A model generated the notes under the pieces. The model was not told the DNA's origin and did not search any database. It worked only from the letters and a program-made list of their open reading frames with translations. Below are positions 8,377 through 17,773 of a stretch of 64,000 nucleotides of DNA, in pieces. Positions within the stretch are counted from its first letter, which is position 1. The number at the start of each line of letters is the position of its first letter. Made by a program: the position numbers and the translations under genes. The stretch is from Klebsiella oxytoca (GTDB taxonomy: Bacteria > Pseudomonadota > Gammaproteobacteria > Enterobacterales > Enterobacteriaceae): NCBI RefSeq assembly GCF_009707385.1, contig NZ_CP046115.1, positions 4,774,001 to 4,838,000 of the forward strand, in the 5' to 3' direction.

Positions 8377-8575
8377 ATACCCTTCACCTTTCAAGCTGCC
8401 TCTTCGTTGGCGGCAAATACTCGGCCCATCCATAGGCCTCGCCCTTACGGGCCGCCGCAAGCGGCGTTCAAATCTGTTCCAGACAGATTTGTCGCTCACC
8501 CCAGTCACTTACTCATGTAAGCTCCTGGGGATTCGCTTAGTTGCCACCTTGATGCAGCTCGAAATTTATTGGGTA
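8377..8575. repeat. Intergenic repeat, copy B, between garR and garL
   Basis: The ends ATACCCTTCACCTTTCAAGC and GCAGCTCGAAATTTATTGGG match the ends of the repeats at 1412 and 25505. The longer interior holds a perfect AAATCTGT/ACAGATTT stem (8470-8490) and a GC-rich palindromic patch (8448-8467). Its right end overlaps the 3' end of garL: the last two codons and the stop codon lie within it. Confidence 0.65.
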
Positions 8576-9345
8576 GATTTCTTAAAGGAGTCAGCCAGCT
8601 TCTGCGTGGCAGAACGGAAAACGCCCAGGTCGCTGCCGACAGCGACAAAGGTCGCGCCCCATTCCAGATAACGGCGCGCATCGGCTTCAACCGGCGCCAG
8701 AATACCGCTCGGCTTACCGTGCTTTTTCGCGCTGGCAAAAATATGCTGAATAGCTTTCTGTACTTCCGGATGGGAGGCATTGCCCAGATGACCCAGCGCT
8801 GCGGCCAGATCGCTTGGGCCGACAAAAATACCGTCAACGCCGGGAGTGGCGGCAATCGCGTCAACGTTATCTACGCCCTGTTGGCTTTCAATTTGTACCA
8901 GGATGGTGATGTTTTTGTTCGACTGGGCGAAGTAGTCCGGCACGGTACCGAACATATTGGCGCGATGCGATACGGAAACGCCGCGGATACCTTCAGGCGG
9001 ATAGCGGGTTGAGGCAACGGCGTTAATCGCCTGCTCTTCCGTTTCCACAAACGGGATCAGGAAGTTATAAAAACCGATATCCAGCAGGCGCTTAATGATG
9101 ACCGGTTCGTTGGTCGGCACGCGCACGACCGGCGCGCTGGTGCTGCCTTTGAGCGCCATCAGCTGCGGGATAAAGGTCGAAATGTCGTTTGGCGCATGCT
9201 CGCCGTCCAGTACCAGCCAGTCAAAACCAGCCAGACCTAAAACTTCGGTGCTAATCGGGCTGGCCAGCGCGGACCAGCAGCCAATCTGTACCTGATGCGC
9301 CGCCAGGGCGGCCTTGAATTTGTTCGGGAAGATATCGTTATTCAT
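8566..9345 (-). CDS. garL: 5-keto-4-deoxy-D-glucarate aldolase GarL
   Basis: A 259-residue HpcH/HpaI-type class II aldolase. It splits 5-keto-4-deoxyglucarate (or 2-keto-3-deoxyglucarate) into pyruvate and tartronate semialdehyde. Visible features are [12 protein letters not shown] near the start, then the metal and substrate segments [13 protein letters not shown] and [20 protein letters not shown]. The E. coli enzyme has 256 residues ending FKK; here three extra residues (STQ) and the stop come from the adjacent repeat. The operon order is garL, garR, garK. Confidence 0.94.
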   Translation of the reverse strand: MNNDIFPNKFKAALAAHQVQIGCWSALASPISTEVLGLAGFDWLVLDGEHAPNDISTFIPQLMALKGSTSAPVVRVPTNEPVIIKRLLDIGFYNFLIPFVETEEQAINAVASTRYPPEGIRGVSVSHRANMFGTVPDYFAQSNKNITILVQIESQQGVDNVDAIAATPGVDGIFVGPSDLAAALGHLGNASHPEVQKAIQHIFASAKKHGKPSGILAPVEADARRYLEWGATFVAVGSDLGVFRSATQKLADSFKKSTQ

Positions 9346-9373
9346 CGTTTATACCTTGTCACTTAACCGTTAA

Positions 9374-9672
9374 TTATTTCTGCAGTTCCCTACGTTTGAT
9401 GTCACCGACAATAAACAGATAGCAAACCATCGCTAGCAGAACCGCCCATCCGACGAAAACCAGTCCTGCGGGAGCGTATACACAAAACCTGGCAGGAGAT
9501 GTACCCCACAGACACCGCGCTTATCTGCGGCTCTTTAACGATGTCCGCATCCGCAACAGAGAACATGACCCGATTTACGGAGCCGAGGGTGGTAACAATA
9601 AAGGGAGACAACAGAATTAAATATCCGGTTGACACAATTATTTTCTTCTCTATTGTTGAATACACTATCCAT
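9374..9672 (-). pseudogene. garP: garP remnant (galactarate/glucarate/glycerate transporter)
   Basis: Two separate pieces of the MFS transporter GarP survive. The N-terminal piece reads GYLILLSPFIVTTLGSVNR then EPQISAVSVGYI, equivalent to the first ~60 residues of E. coli GarP (444 residues). The C-terminal piece reads AGLVFVGWAVLLAMVCYLF then IVGDIKRRELQK and stop, its last ~30 residues. They are joined around 9470-9497 in different frames, so roughly 350 codons are lost. An upstream ATG (9670-9672) is also out of frame with the N-terminal piece. No functional transporter can be made. Confidence 0.85.
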
Positions 9673-10067
9673 TAATTATTCCCCGGCAACCTGAAACCTT
9701 CTGTTATTTATTTTTGATGCTACGTGTAATTATTTAATGGTTCCTGTTTCAGTCGTATCGATTAACCCATACTGCATATTGCAAGCATGACTCAGTATAA
9801 TCAGCTCCCGGCCATTGAACACTGTGCAAAAAAACCATAAAAAAGTAATAAAAAATCATTATTACTGTGCAGATGCCACAATCAGTGGGCGCTGATCCAC
9901 AGTTCCAGTGATTTCCCCCCTTGCCGAGTTTCCTCTCGCAGCAATGGGTGATTAAGATCACATTTTCAAATTCAAACACCTGACATCCTTTATTCAGAAA
10001 ATCTTCCCACCAGAAATTGAATAAACGTTTTATTTATTATTCGCACCTTGCTGGAGAATACTGAACA
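9673..10067. promoter_or_regulatory. Divergent gar control region with CRP site
   Basis: A 395-base AT-rich gap between the garP-garLRK side and garD. It holds a near-consensus CRP site (GGTGATTAAGATCACA, 9947-9962). A palindromic TGTGCAGATGCCACA lies at 9866-9880 and an inverted ATCAG/CTGAT pair at 9881-9896; either could bind the sugar-acid activator CdaR (SdaR), though I cannot confirm its motif. A garD ribosome site (TGGAGAAT) ends the region. No gene is seen; a 76-codon minus-strand frame has no recognisable character. Confidence 0.6.
9947..9962. promoter_or_regulatory. CRP binding site
   Basis: GGTGA-TTAAGA-TCACA matches the CRP consensus TGTGA-N6-TCACA at nine of ten defined positions. 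It lies about 105 bases upstream of garD and would confer catabolite control on the gar genes. Confidence 0.65.
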
Positions 10068-11639
10068 ATGGCTAGCATTGAAATTAGACAAGAATCGCCA
10101 ACGGCGTTTTATATAAAAGTAGACGATACGGATAACGTAGCGATAATTGTTAACGACCAGGGTTTAAAGGCCGGAACGCGTTTTCCTGATGGCCTCACGC
10201 TGGTTGAACATATCCCGCAAGGGCACAAAGTTGCGCTGGTTGATATTCCCGCACACGGTGAAATCATCCGTTATGGCGAAGTGATTGGCTACGCGGTGCG
10301 CGATATCCCACAGGGCAGCTGGATTGACGAATCGCTGGTGGAACTACCTGAGGCACCGCCGCTGCATACCCTACCGCTGGCGACAAAAGTCCCGGCGCCG
10401 CTGCCGCCGCTGGAAGGCTATACCTTCGAAGGGTATCGCAACGCCGACGGTAGCGTTGGTACGAAAAACCTGCTCGGCATTAGCACCAGCGTGCACTGCG
10501 TGGCGGGAGTCGTCGATTACGTGGTGAAAATTATCGAACGCGATCTGCTGCCGAAGTATCCCAACGTCGACGGCGTCGTAGGTCTGAACCACCTTTATGG
10601 CTGCGGCGTGGCGATTAACGCGCCGGCGGCGGTCGTTCCTATCCGCACCATTCACAACCTGGCGCTCAATCCAAACTTCGGCGGCGAAGTGATGGTAATT
10701 GGCCTTGGCTGCGAAAAACTGCAGCCGGAGCGACTGCTGGAAGGCACCGACGATGCGCAAAGCATTCCGCCAGATAGCGCCAGCATCGTCAGCCTGCAGG
10801 ATGAAAAGCACGTCGGTTTTAAATCGATGGTTGATGACATTCTGCAGGTCGCCGAACGCCATCTGGAGAAGTTGAACCAGCGTCAGCGTGAAACCTGTCC
10901 CGCTTCCGAGCTGGTCGTTGGCATGCAGTGCGGCGGCAGCGATGCCTTTTCTGGCGTAACCGCCAACCCGGCGGTGGGCTACGCGTCCGATCTGCTGGTG
11001 CGCTGCGGAGCCACCGTTATGTTCTCCGAAGTCACCGAAGTTCGCGATGCGATCCATCTTCTGACGCCGCGCGCCATTAACGAAGAGGTGGGTAAACGCC
11101 TGCTGGAAGAGATGGCCTGGTATGATAACTATCTCGATATGGGCAAAACCGACCGCAGCGCTAACCCTTCTCCGGGCAACAAGAAAGGCGGCCTGGCAAA
11201 CGTCGTAGAAAAAGCGCTGGGCTCTATCGCCAAGTCCGGGAAGAGCGCGATTGCCGAGGTACTCTCACCGGGACAGCGCCCAACCAAACGCGGCCTGATT
11301 TACGCCGCGACTCCGGCGAGCGACTTTGTCTGCGGTACTCAGCAGGTGGCTTCCGGGATCACCGTACAGGTCTTTACCACCGGTCGCGGTACGCCGTATG
11401 GACTGGTCGCCGTACCGGTCATTAAAATGGCGACGCGTACCGAACTGGCAAACCGCTGGTATGACTTAATGGACATCAATGCGGGAACCATTGCGACCGG
11501 AGAAGAAACGATCGAAGACGTGGGTCTGAAGCTGTTTGAGTTTATTCTTGATGTCGCCAGCGGCCGTAAGAAGACCTTTTCAGATCAATGGGGCCTGCAC
11601 AACCAGCTGGCGGTGTTTAACCCAGCGCCGGTAACCTGA
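10068..11639 (+). CDS. garD: Galactarate dehydratase GarD
   Basis: A 523-residue UxaA-family iron-dependent dehydratase converting galactarate to 5-keto-4-deoxy-D-glucarate, the entry step of the pathway. An N-terminal SAF-like domain (about residues 1-100) is followed by the catalytic domain with [37 protein letters not shown] and [17 protein letters not shown], whose cysteines and histidines are conserved. It is divergent from garL across the CRP-bearing region and convergent with agaR. Confidence 0.95.
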   Translation: MASIEIRQESPTAFYIKVDDTDNVAIIVNDQGLKAGTRFPDGLTLVEHIPQGHKVALVDIPAHGEIIRYGEVIGYAVRDIPQGSWIDESLVELPEAPPLHTLPLATKVPAPLPPLEGYTFEGYRNADGSVGTKNLLGISTSVHCVAGVVDYVVKIIERDLLPKYPNVDGVVGLNHLYGCGVAINAPAAVVPIRTIHNLALNPNFGGEVMVIGLGCEKLQPERLLEGTDDAQSIPPDSASIVSLQDEKHVGFKSMVDDILQVAERHLEKLNQRQRETCPASELVVGMQCGGSDAFSGVTANPAVGYASDLLVRCGATVMFSEVTEVRDAIHLLTPRAINEEVGKRLLEEMAWYDNYLDMGKTDRSANPSPGNKKGGLANVVEKALGSIAKSGKSAIAEVLSPGQRPTKRGLIYAATPASDFVCGTQQVASGITVQVFTTGRGTPYGLVAVPVIKMATRTELANRWYDLMDINAGTIATGEETIEDVGLKLFEFILDVASGRKKTFSDQWGLHNQLAVFNPAPVT

Positions 11640-11655
11640 AAATCTTTCGTCGACA

Positions 11656-11676
11656 TGCCGGAGCAACGCCCCGGCA
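11656..11676. terminator. Hairpin between garD and agaR
   Basis: TGCCGG and CCGGCA pair with an inner GC pair in the 46-base gap between convergent genes. No T-run is present; it probably serves both directions. Confidence 0.55.
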
Positions 11677-11685
11677 TTGCAAGAT

Positions 11686-12495
11686 TTACGCGCTCACCAG
11701 AATCACTTCAACGCCGTTTTTACGCAGCCCTTCAAGGCTTTCCGCCGGGATACCATCATCGACGATGATGGTATCAATCCGCTGGGTGTCGACAATCTTA
11801 TGCAGGCTGGAACGGTTAAACTTCGTCGAGTCGGTGACCACGATAATTCGTTCCGCTACTTCACACATCCGGCGATTAAGTCTGGCCTCATCTTCATTAT
11901 GGGTGCTGACGCCCCGCTCCAGATCGATCGCATCAACCCCGAGAAACAGCATATCAAAGTGGTAATTTTGCAAAGACTGTTCGGCCTGATCGCCATAGAA
12001 AGACAGCGACTGGCGGCGTAAATGCCCGCCGGTCATCAGCAACTCGACGCCCTCTGCCTCCAGCAACGCATTCGCCACATTCATCCCATTGGTCATCGCA
12101 ATAACGTCAGTATGCTCACGCAGAAGACGGGCAATCTCATAGGTCGTGGTACCGGAATCGAGGATAACGCGATGGCCCGATTCGATCAGCGCAACGGCGG
12201 CTCCGGCAATACGCCGTTTTACCGCCGTATTCAGCGAGCTTTTATCTTCAACTGAGGGCTCTACGCCTGGCATATTGCTGTCGCAGATCAACGCGCCACC
12301 ATAAGCCCGAACGGCGATCCCCTGCTTTTCGAGGAAAGCCAGATCGTTACGGATTGTCACTGTGGAAACGCCGAACAATTCAGAAAGATCGTTCACCTGT
12401 ACGCTTCCTTGCTGCCGCAACCGCTGAATGATCTGCTCGCGTCTTTCGCTGGTACCGGGTACCCGTTTATCTGCGGAAGGGTCGGTGTTGCTCAT
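11686..12495 (-). CDS. agaR: Aga operon repressor AgaR
   Basis: A 269-residue DeoR-family repressor of the N-acetylgalactosamine genes. The N-terminal helix-turn-helix includes [20 protein letters not shown] and [20 protein letters not shown]. The C-terminal sugar-phosphate-sensing domain includes [16 protein letters not shown] and [15 protein letters not shown]. In E. coli it is inactivated by phosphorylated amino sugars and binds repeated CTTTCGTTT-type sites. Such sites are abundant in its own upstream region and before agaS here. Confidence 0.94.
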   Translation of the reverse strand: MSNTDPSADKRVPGTSERREQIIQRLRQQGSVQVNDLSELFGVSTVTIRNDLAFLEKQGIAVRAYGGALICDSNMPGVEPSVEDKSSLNTAVKRRIAGAAVALIESGHRVILDSGTTTYEIARLLREHTDVIAMTNGMNVANALLEAEGVELLMTGGHLRRQSLSFYGDQAEQSLQNYHFDMLFLGVDAIDLERGVSTHNEDEARLNRRMCEVAERIIVVTDSTKFNRSSLHKIVDTQRIDTIIVDDGIPAESLEGLRKNGVEVILVSA

Positions 12496-12512
12496 AAGAA
12501 ATCCTTTGATTA

Positions 12513-12713
12513 ATTCTTTCGTTTCATTTCGTTTTGACTATTAACACCTTTCTTTTAGCCGAATGCAAGCCCCATGATGAGTACCTCTGCCCATAAATTC
12601 ATCACACAAACCTTTCATTACGTTTCTTTTGTGAAACAGATCGGAAAACCATTATCTTTCGTTTTATTTTTATAACACCATGATGCAGTATCAAATGAAA
12701 CAAAACGAAAGAT
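12513..12713. promoter_or_regulatory. Cluster of four AgaR operators between agaR and kbaZ
   Basis: Four copies of a T-rich motif around CTTTCGTTT/CATTTCGTTT are visible: 12513-12536, 12612-12631 and 12653-12673 on the plus strand, and 12693-12713 inverted (ATGAAACAAAACGAAAGAT). They resemble the AgaR sites of E. coli in the same intergenic region, which also has four. The last one lies 32 bases before the chosen kbaZ start. Confidence 0.8.
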
Positions 12714-12745
12714 TTATGTCGAAGTTATCCGACCTGGAGAGGAAA

Positions 12746-14047
12746 GTGAAACATCTGACTACTATGGTGGAACAGCATAAATGGGGAAAAGCAAACGGGA
12801 TATATGCCGTTTGTTCGGCGCACCCGCTGGTTCTGGAGTCCGCAATACGTTACGCCCATGCTAAACACACGCCGCTGCTGATTGAGGCAACCTCCAATCA
12901 GGTTGATCAGTTTGGCGGCTATACGGGAATGATCCCAGCCGATTTTCGCCACTTCGTTTGCCAGCTGGCCGACTCGCTTGATTTTCCCCAGGAGCAGCTG
13001 ATTCTGGGCGGCGACCACCTCGGACCAAACCGCTGGCAAAGCTTGCCAGCGGAGCAGGCGATGGCCAATGCCGACGACCTGATCAAAAGCTATGTGGCTG
13101 CCGGCTTTAAAAAAATCCATCTTGATTGCAGCATGTCCTGTCAGGGCGATCCGGTGCCATTAACCGATGCTATCGTCGCTGAACGTGCCGCGCGTCTGGC
13201 CAGGGTTGCCGAAGAGACCTGCGCTGAACTGTTTGGCAAATCCGATCTCGTCTACGTCATCGGTACCGAAGTACCGGTGCCGGGCGGTGCCCATGAGACG
13301 CTAACTGAACTGGCTGTCACAACTCCCGATGCGGCGCGCGCCACGCTGGAAGCCCATCACCATGCATTTGAAAAGCTGGGTCTGGATACCATCTGGCCCC
13401 GCATTATCGCCCTGGTGGTGCAACCCGGCGTCGAGTTCGATCATACGCACATCATTGATTATCAACCGCAAAAAGCCGTCGCTCTAAGCAAAATGGTGGA
13501 AGCGTACGACACGCTGGTCTTCGAGGCACACTCCACGGATTACCAGACGCCGCAGTCTCTGCGTCAGCTGGTGAAAGATCACTTCGCCATTCTGAAAGTG
13601 GGTCCGGCGTTGACCTTCGCACTGCGCGAAGCGCTGTTCTCACTGGCCGCCATTGAAGAGGAGTTGCTTCCGGCCAAAGCCTGCTCAGGCCTGCGTCAAG
13701 TCCTTGAGTCCGTGATGCTCGATCGCCCGGAATACTGGCAAAGCCACTACCACGGTGATGGCAACGCGCGTCGTCTGGCCCGCGGCTACAGCTATTCAGA
13801 TCGCGTTCGTTACTACTGGCCGGACAGCCAGATCGATGACGCCTTCGAGAGATTAGTGCGCAATCTGGCGGACGATCCGATTCCGCTGCCGCTAATCAGT
13901 CAGTATTTGCCTTTGCAATACGTAAAAGTCCGCGAGGGAGATCTCAGAGCCACGCCGCGGGAACTCATCATCAACCACATTCAGGACATACTGCAGCAGT
14001 ACCATGCCGCCTGTCAGGGCGTTACTTCCATAACGGATAACAACTAA
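12746..14047 (+). CDS. kbaZ: Tagatose-1,6-bisphosphate aldolase 2, non-catalytic subunit KbaZ
   Basis: A 433-residue protein needed for full activity and stability of the catalytic subunit KbaY. Conserved stretches are [39 protein letters not shown] and [13 protein letters not shown]. The start is taken as GTG at 12746 behind GGAGAGGAAA, matching the E. coli N-terminus (KHLTxMVxQHK). The longer frame from 12680 would place an AgaR operator inside the gene. The C-terminus is a few residues longer than in E. coli. It is the first gene of the kbaZ-agaVWEFA operon. Confidence 0.92.
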   Translation: MKHLTTMVEQHKWGKANGIYAVCSAHPLVLESAIRYAHAKHTPLLIEATSNQVDQFGGYTGMIPADFRHFVCQLADSLDFPQEQLILGGDHLGPNRWQSLPAEQAMANADDLIKSYVAAGFKKIHLDCSMSCQGDPVPLTDAIVAERAARLARVAEETCAELFGKSDLVYVIGTEVPVPGGAHETLTELAVTTPDAARATLEAHHHAFEKLGLDTIWPRIIALVVQPGVEFDHTHIIDYQPQKAVALSKMVEAYDTLVFEAHSTDYQTPQSLRQLVKDHFAILKVGPALTFALREALFSLAAIEEELLPAKACSGLRQVLESVMLDRPEYWQSHYHGDGNARRLARGYSYSDRVRYYWPDSQIDDAFERLVRNLADDPIPLPLISQYLPLQYVKVREGDLRATPRELIINHIQDILQQYHAACQGVTSITDNN

Positions 14048-14059
14048 GAGGAAAACGCT

Positions 14060-14533
14060 ATGCCAAATATCGTACTTAGCCGTATCGACGAAAGACTCAT
14101 TCATGGTCAGGTCGGCGTACAGTGGGTCGGATTTGCGGGGGCAAATCTGGTACTGGTCGCTAATGATGAAGTAGCGGAAGACACCGTGCAGCAGAACCTG
14201 ATGGAAATGGTACTGGCGGAAGGGATTGCCGTACGTTTCTGGTCGCTGCAGAAAGTGATCGATAACATTCACCGCGCTGCTGACCGGCAGAAAATTTTGC
14301 TGGTATGCAGAACGCCGACTGATTTTCTCAAGCTGGTTGAAGGCGGCGTGCCCGTCACTCGCATCAACGTTGGAAACATGCATTACGCCGAAGGTAAAAA
14401 ACAAATTGCCAAAACGGTTTCTGTCGACGCGAATGATATTAGCGCGTTTAACGGCCTGAAAGCGGCTGGAGTGGAATGCTTCGTTCAGGGCGTCCCAACG
14501 GAACCGGCTTTGGATCTCTTTAAACTACTTTGA
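14060..14533 (+). CDS. agaV: GalNAc-specific PTS enzyme IIB AgaV
   Basis: A 157-residue mannose-family IIB protein that passes phosphate from IIA to incoming N-acetylgalactosamine. The phosphorylated histidine is His15 in RIDERLIHGQVGVQWV, the hallmark of this family. It lies 12 bases after kbaZ and 10 bases before agaW. Specificity for GalNAc over galactosamine is inferred from co-operonic kbaZ and agaA, as in E. coli strains with an intact locus. Confidence 0.93.
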   Translation: MPNIVLSRIDERLIHGQVGVQWVGFAGANLVLVANDEVAEDTVQQNLMEMVLAEGIAVRFWSLQKVIDNIHRAADRQKILLVCRTPTDFLKLVEGGVPVTRINVGNMHYAEGKKQIAKTVSVDANDISAFNGLKAAGVECFVQGVPTEPALDLFKLL

Positions 14534-14543
14534 GGGATTCACA

Positions 14544-15323
14544 ATGGAAATTAGTCTGTTACAGGCTTTTGCATTAGGTATTCTCGCCTTTATTGCTGGC
14601 CTGGATATGTTCAACGGGTTAACGCATATGCACCGTCCGGTGGTGCTCGGGCCGCTGGTGGGTCTGATTCTGGGCGATCTGCATACCGGTATATTAACCG
14701 GCGGTACGCTGGAACTGGTGTGGATGGGTCTGGCGCCGCTGGCCGGCGCTCAACCGCCGAACGTCATTATCGGTACTATCGTCGGGACTACGTTCGCCAT
14801 CACTACCGGCGTGAAGCCTGACGTCGCCGTCGGGGTCGCCGTACCGTTTGCCGTCGCCGTACAAATGGGCATTACCTTCCTGTTCTCGGTCATGTCCGGC
14901 GTGATGTCCCGCTGCGATCGTATGGCGGCAAATGCGGACACCGCGGGCATTGAACGGGTTAACTATCTGGCGCTGCTGGCGCTTGGGATTTTTTACTTCC
15001 TTTGCGCTTTCCTGCCGATTTACTTCGGAGCGGAGCACGCAAAAACCGCTATTGACGTTCTGCCTGAAAGGCTGATTGACGGCCTGGGCGTCGCGGGCGG
15101 CATCATGCCAGCGATTGGTTTTGCCGTACTGCTTAAAATCATGATGAAGAACGTCTACATCCCTTACTTTATCATTGGTTTCGTTGGCGCTGCCTGGCTC
15201 AAGCTGCCGGTGCTGGCTATCGCCGCCGCCGCGCTGGCTATGGCGCTTATCGATCTGCTGCGTAAATCTCCAGAACCCACTCAGCCAGCGGCACAGAAAG
15301 AGGAATTCGAAGATGGCATCTAA
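14544..15323 (+). CDS. agaW: GalNAc-specific PTS enzyme IIC AgaW
   Basis: A 259-residue polytopic membrane protein of the mannose-family IIC type. Most of its length is hydrophobic, with GLDMFNGLTHMHRPVVLGPL near the N-terminus and GLVGLILGDLHTGILTGGT-type segments after it. It forms the transport channel with AgaE. It appears intact here, unlike K-12 where agaW is truncated. Its last 11 bases overlap the start of agaE. Confidence 0.93.
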   Translation: MEISLLQAFALGILAFIAGLDMFNGLTHMHRPVVLGPLVGLILGDLHTGILTGGTLELVWMGLAPLAGAQPPNVIIGTIVGTTFAITTGVKPDVAVGVAVPFAVAVQMGITFLFSVMSGVMSRCDRMAANADTAGIERVNYLALLALGIFYFLCAFLPIYFGAEHAKTAIDVLPERLIDGLGVAGGIMPAIGFAVLLKIMMKNVYIPYFIIGFVGAAWLKLPVLAIAAAALAMALIDLLRKSPEPTQPAAQKEEFEDGI

Positions 15324-16191
15324 TCAACATACTCTGCCGAACGTGGCTGAAAACGAAGAGACTCTGCTGACCGGAGTGAACGAAAACGTCTATGAAGATC
15401 AGAACATTGGCGCGGATCTCACCAAAAAGGACATTAACCGCGTAGCATGGCGTTCCATGCTGCTGCAGGCGTCTTTTAACTATGAACGTATGCAGGCATC
15501 CGGCTGGTTGTACGGTTTGCTGCCCGCACTGAAAAAGATCCATACCAATAAACGCGATTTGGCCCGTGCGATGAAAGGACATATGGGCTTCTTCAATACC
15601 CATCCTTTCCTGGTGACGTTTGTTATTGGCATCATTCTGGCAATGGAGCGTTCCAAGCAGGATGTCAACAGCATTCAGAGTACCAAAATCGCCGTTGGCG
15701 CGCCGCTCGGCGGGATTGGCGATGCGATGTTCTGGCTGACGCTGCTGCCGATTTGCGGCGGGATTGGAGCCAGCCTGGCTCTGCAAGGTTCTATCCTCGG
15801 CGCCGTGGTCTTTATTGTGCTGTTTAACGTCGTCCACCTCGGCCTGCGGTTTGGCCTGGCGCACTATGCTTACCGAATGGGCGTCGCGGCGATTCCGCTT
15901 ATCAAAGCGAACACCAAGAAAGTAGGTCACGCAGCGTCTATCGTTGGGATGACGGTCATTGGGGCACTGGTGGCAACCTATGTTCGTCTGAATACCACCC
16001 TTGAAATCAAGGCCGGCGACGCGGTTGTAAAATTGCAGGCCGACGTTATTGATAAGCTGATGCCTGCCTTCTTGCCGCTGGTCTACACCCTGACCATGTA
16101 CTGGCTGGTACGCCGCGGCTGGAGCCCGCTACGCCTTATCGGTATCACCGTGGTGCTCGGTATCGTCGGCAAATTCTGTCACTTCCTGTAA
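15313..16191 (+). CDS. agaE: GalNAc-specific PTS enzyme IID AgaE
   Basis: A 292-residue mannose-family IID protein. A soluble N-terminal stretch (residues 1-40) leads into DINRVAWRSMLLQASFNYER, MGFFNTHPFLVTFVIGI and the conserved GAPLGGIGDAMFWLTLLP, then C-terminal membrane segments. The ATG at 15313 overlaps agaW by 11 bases, which suggests translational coupling; a longer open frame upstream runs inside agaW in another frame. K-12 has lost this gene, so its presence indicates a working GalNAc PTS. Confidence 0.93.
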   Translation: MASNQHTLPNVAENEETLLTGVNENVYEDQNIGADLTKKDINRVAWRSMLLQASFNYERMQASGWLYGLLPALKKIHTNKRDLARAMKGHMGFFNTHPFLVTFVIGIILAMERSKQDVNSIQSTKIAVGAPLGGIGDAMFWLTLLPICGGIGASLALQGSILGAVVFIVLFNVVHLGLRFGLAHYAYRMGVAAIPLIKANTKKVGHAASIVGMTVIGALVATYVRLNTTLEIKAGDAVVKLQADVIDKLMPAFLPLVYTLTMYWLVRRGWSPLRLIGITVVLGIVGKFCHFL

Positions 16192-16208
16192 AACAAAAGA
16201 GGTCTGAG

Positions 16209-16643
16209 ATGTTAGGTATTATTTTGACGGGACATGGCGGATTTGCCAGCGGAATGGAAAAAGCGATGAAGCAGATCCTCGGTGAACAGTCTCAGTTTAT
16301 CGCTATCGATTTTCCTGAGACCTCTACCACCGCATTGCTTACCTCACAGCTTGAGCAGGCAGTTGAAGAACTGGACGGCGAGGAGGGCCTCGTCTTCCTG
16401 ACCGACCTGCTCGGCGGTACGCCATTCCGCGTTGCCTCCACTCTGGCGATGCAAAAAACCGGACGTGAAGTGATTACCGGCACCAACCTGCAGCTACTGC
16501 TGGAAATGGTGCTGGATCGCGATGAGCTCAGCGGCGAAGCGTTTCGCATACAGGCTCTGGAATGCGGGCATCGTGGCCTGACTAGCCTGGTGGACGAACT
16601 GGGTCGCTGCCGTGAAGAGAGCGCTATCGAGGAAGGGATATGA
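16209..16643 (+). CDS. agaF: PTS enzyme IIA AgaF
   Basis: A 144-residue mannose-family IIA domain protein. His9 in MLGIILTGHGGFASG is the expected phosphorylation site receiving phosphate from HPr. The segment LVFLTDLLGGTPFRVASTLA is a family signature. The four bases ATGA overlap the start of agaA. It is absent from K-12 through the same deletion that removed agaE. Confidence 0.93.
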   Translation: MLGIILTGHGGFASGMEKAMKQILGEQSQFIAIDFPETSTTALLTSQLEQAVEELDGEEGLVFLTDLLGGTPFRVASTLAMQKTGREVITGTNLQLLLEMVLDRDELSGEAFRIQALECGHRGLTSLVDELGRCREESAIEEGI

Positions 16644-17773
16644 CACAAGTTCTGCGCGCCAGGCGTCTGCTCACGGAACAAGGCTGGCTGGACGATCATC
16701 AACTGCGGATTGAAGATGGCGTGATTACCGCCATAGAACCTGTTCCTGTAGGCACCGCACGGCGCGATGCAGAGTTGCTCGCTCCCGCTTACATCGATAT
16801 TCACGTCCACGGCGGCGCAGGGGTTGATGTCATGGACGACGCGCCAGATGTACTCGATAGACTGGCGATGCATAAAGCACGCGAAGGCGTCAGCAGCTGG
16901 CTCCCGACCACCGTTACGGCTCCGCTGCAGATGATACACCGCGCGCTGGAACGTATAGCGCAACGCTGCCGTTCCGGCGGTCCCGGAGCGCAGGTGCTGG
17001 GGAGCTATCTGGAAGGCCCCTACTTTACGCCACAAAACAAAGGCGCTCATCCCGCGGAATTGTTTCGCGAACTGGAGCTCGCTGAACTGGATGAGCTAAT
17101 AGCCGTTTCCCGCCAGACCCTGCGCGTAGTCGCGCTGGCACCGGAAAAGCCCGGCGCACTTCAGGCAATTAAACATCTTAAGCAACGAGGGCTACGGGTG
17201 ATGCTGGGGCATAGCGCGGCAACCTGGGAGCAAACTCGCATGGCTTTTGACGCCGGTGCTGACGGACTGGTGCACTGCTATAACGGTATGACCGGTTTGC
17301 ATCATCGGGAGCCGGGCATGGTCGGCGCAGGGTTAACCGATCCGCGAGCGTGGCTGGAACTTATCGCCGACGGACACCACGTTCATCCTGCCGCCATGAA
17401 GCTATGCTGCTGCTGCGCACAGGACCGGATAGTACTCATTACCGATGCGATGCAGGCAGCCGGCATGCCTGATGGGAGCTACACGCTATGTGGCGAAAAG
17501 GTAGAGATGCGCGGCGGCATTGTGCGGACCGCTTCCGGTAGCCTGGCGGGTAGTACGCTGTCGGTCGATGCGGCGGTGCGCAATATGGTTAAACTCACAG
17601 GGCTCGCTCCAGAGGATGCTATCCATATGGCTTCATGGCATCCGGCCCGCCTGCTGGGAATCGACAACCAGCTGGGTTCGCTTAAGGTGGGTAAACGCGC
17701 CAGCATTATCGCACTCGACGACGGGCTGTATTTACAACAGATTTGGATTCAGGGCCAGCTCCTCCCCCTATAG
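16640..17773 (+). CDS. agaA: N-acetylgalactosamine-6-phosphate deacetylase AgaA
   Basis: A 377-residue amidohydrolase of the NagA family, removing acetate from GalNAc-6-P to give galactosamine-6-P. Metal and substrate residues are visible in YIDIHVHGGAGVDVMDD (HVH at 55-57), GSYLEGPYFTPQNKGAH, MLGHSAAT, LVHCYNGMTGLHHREPG and ITDAMQAAGMPDGSY. The length equals that of E. coli AgaA, which is truncated in K-12. It is the last gene of the operon, overlapping agaF by four bases. Confidence 0.94.
   Translation: MTQVLRARRLLTEQGWLDDHQLRIEDGVITAIEPVPVGTARRDAELLAPAYIDIHVHGGAGVDVMDDAPDVLDRLAMHKAREGVSSWLPTTVTAPLQMIHRALERIAQRCRSGGPGAQVLGSYLEGPYFTPQNKGAHPAELFRELELAELDELIAVSRQTLRVVALAPEKPGALQAIKHLKQRGLRVMLGHSAATWEQTRMAFDAGADGLVHCYNGMTGLHHREPGMVGAGLTDPRAWLELIADGHHVHPAAMKLCCCCAQDRIVLITDAMQAAGMPDGSYTLCGEKVEMRGGIVRTASGSLAGSTLSVDAAVRNMVKLTGLAPEDAIHMASWHPARLLGIDNQLGSLKVGKRASIIALDDGLYLQQIWIQGQLLPL

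Noticed and set aside
9749..9979. 76-codon minus-strand frame in the gar control region
   Set aside because: No ribosome site and no recognisable protein features; it covers the CRP site and likely promoters.
12680..12745. Longer N-terminus for kbaZ starting at 12680
   Set aside because: It would encode a non-homologous tail and contain an AgaR operator; the GTG at 12746 has a strong ribosome site and matches the family start.
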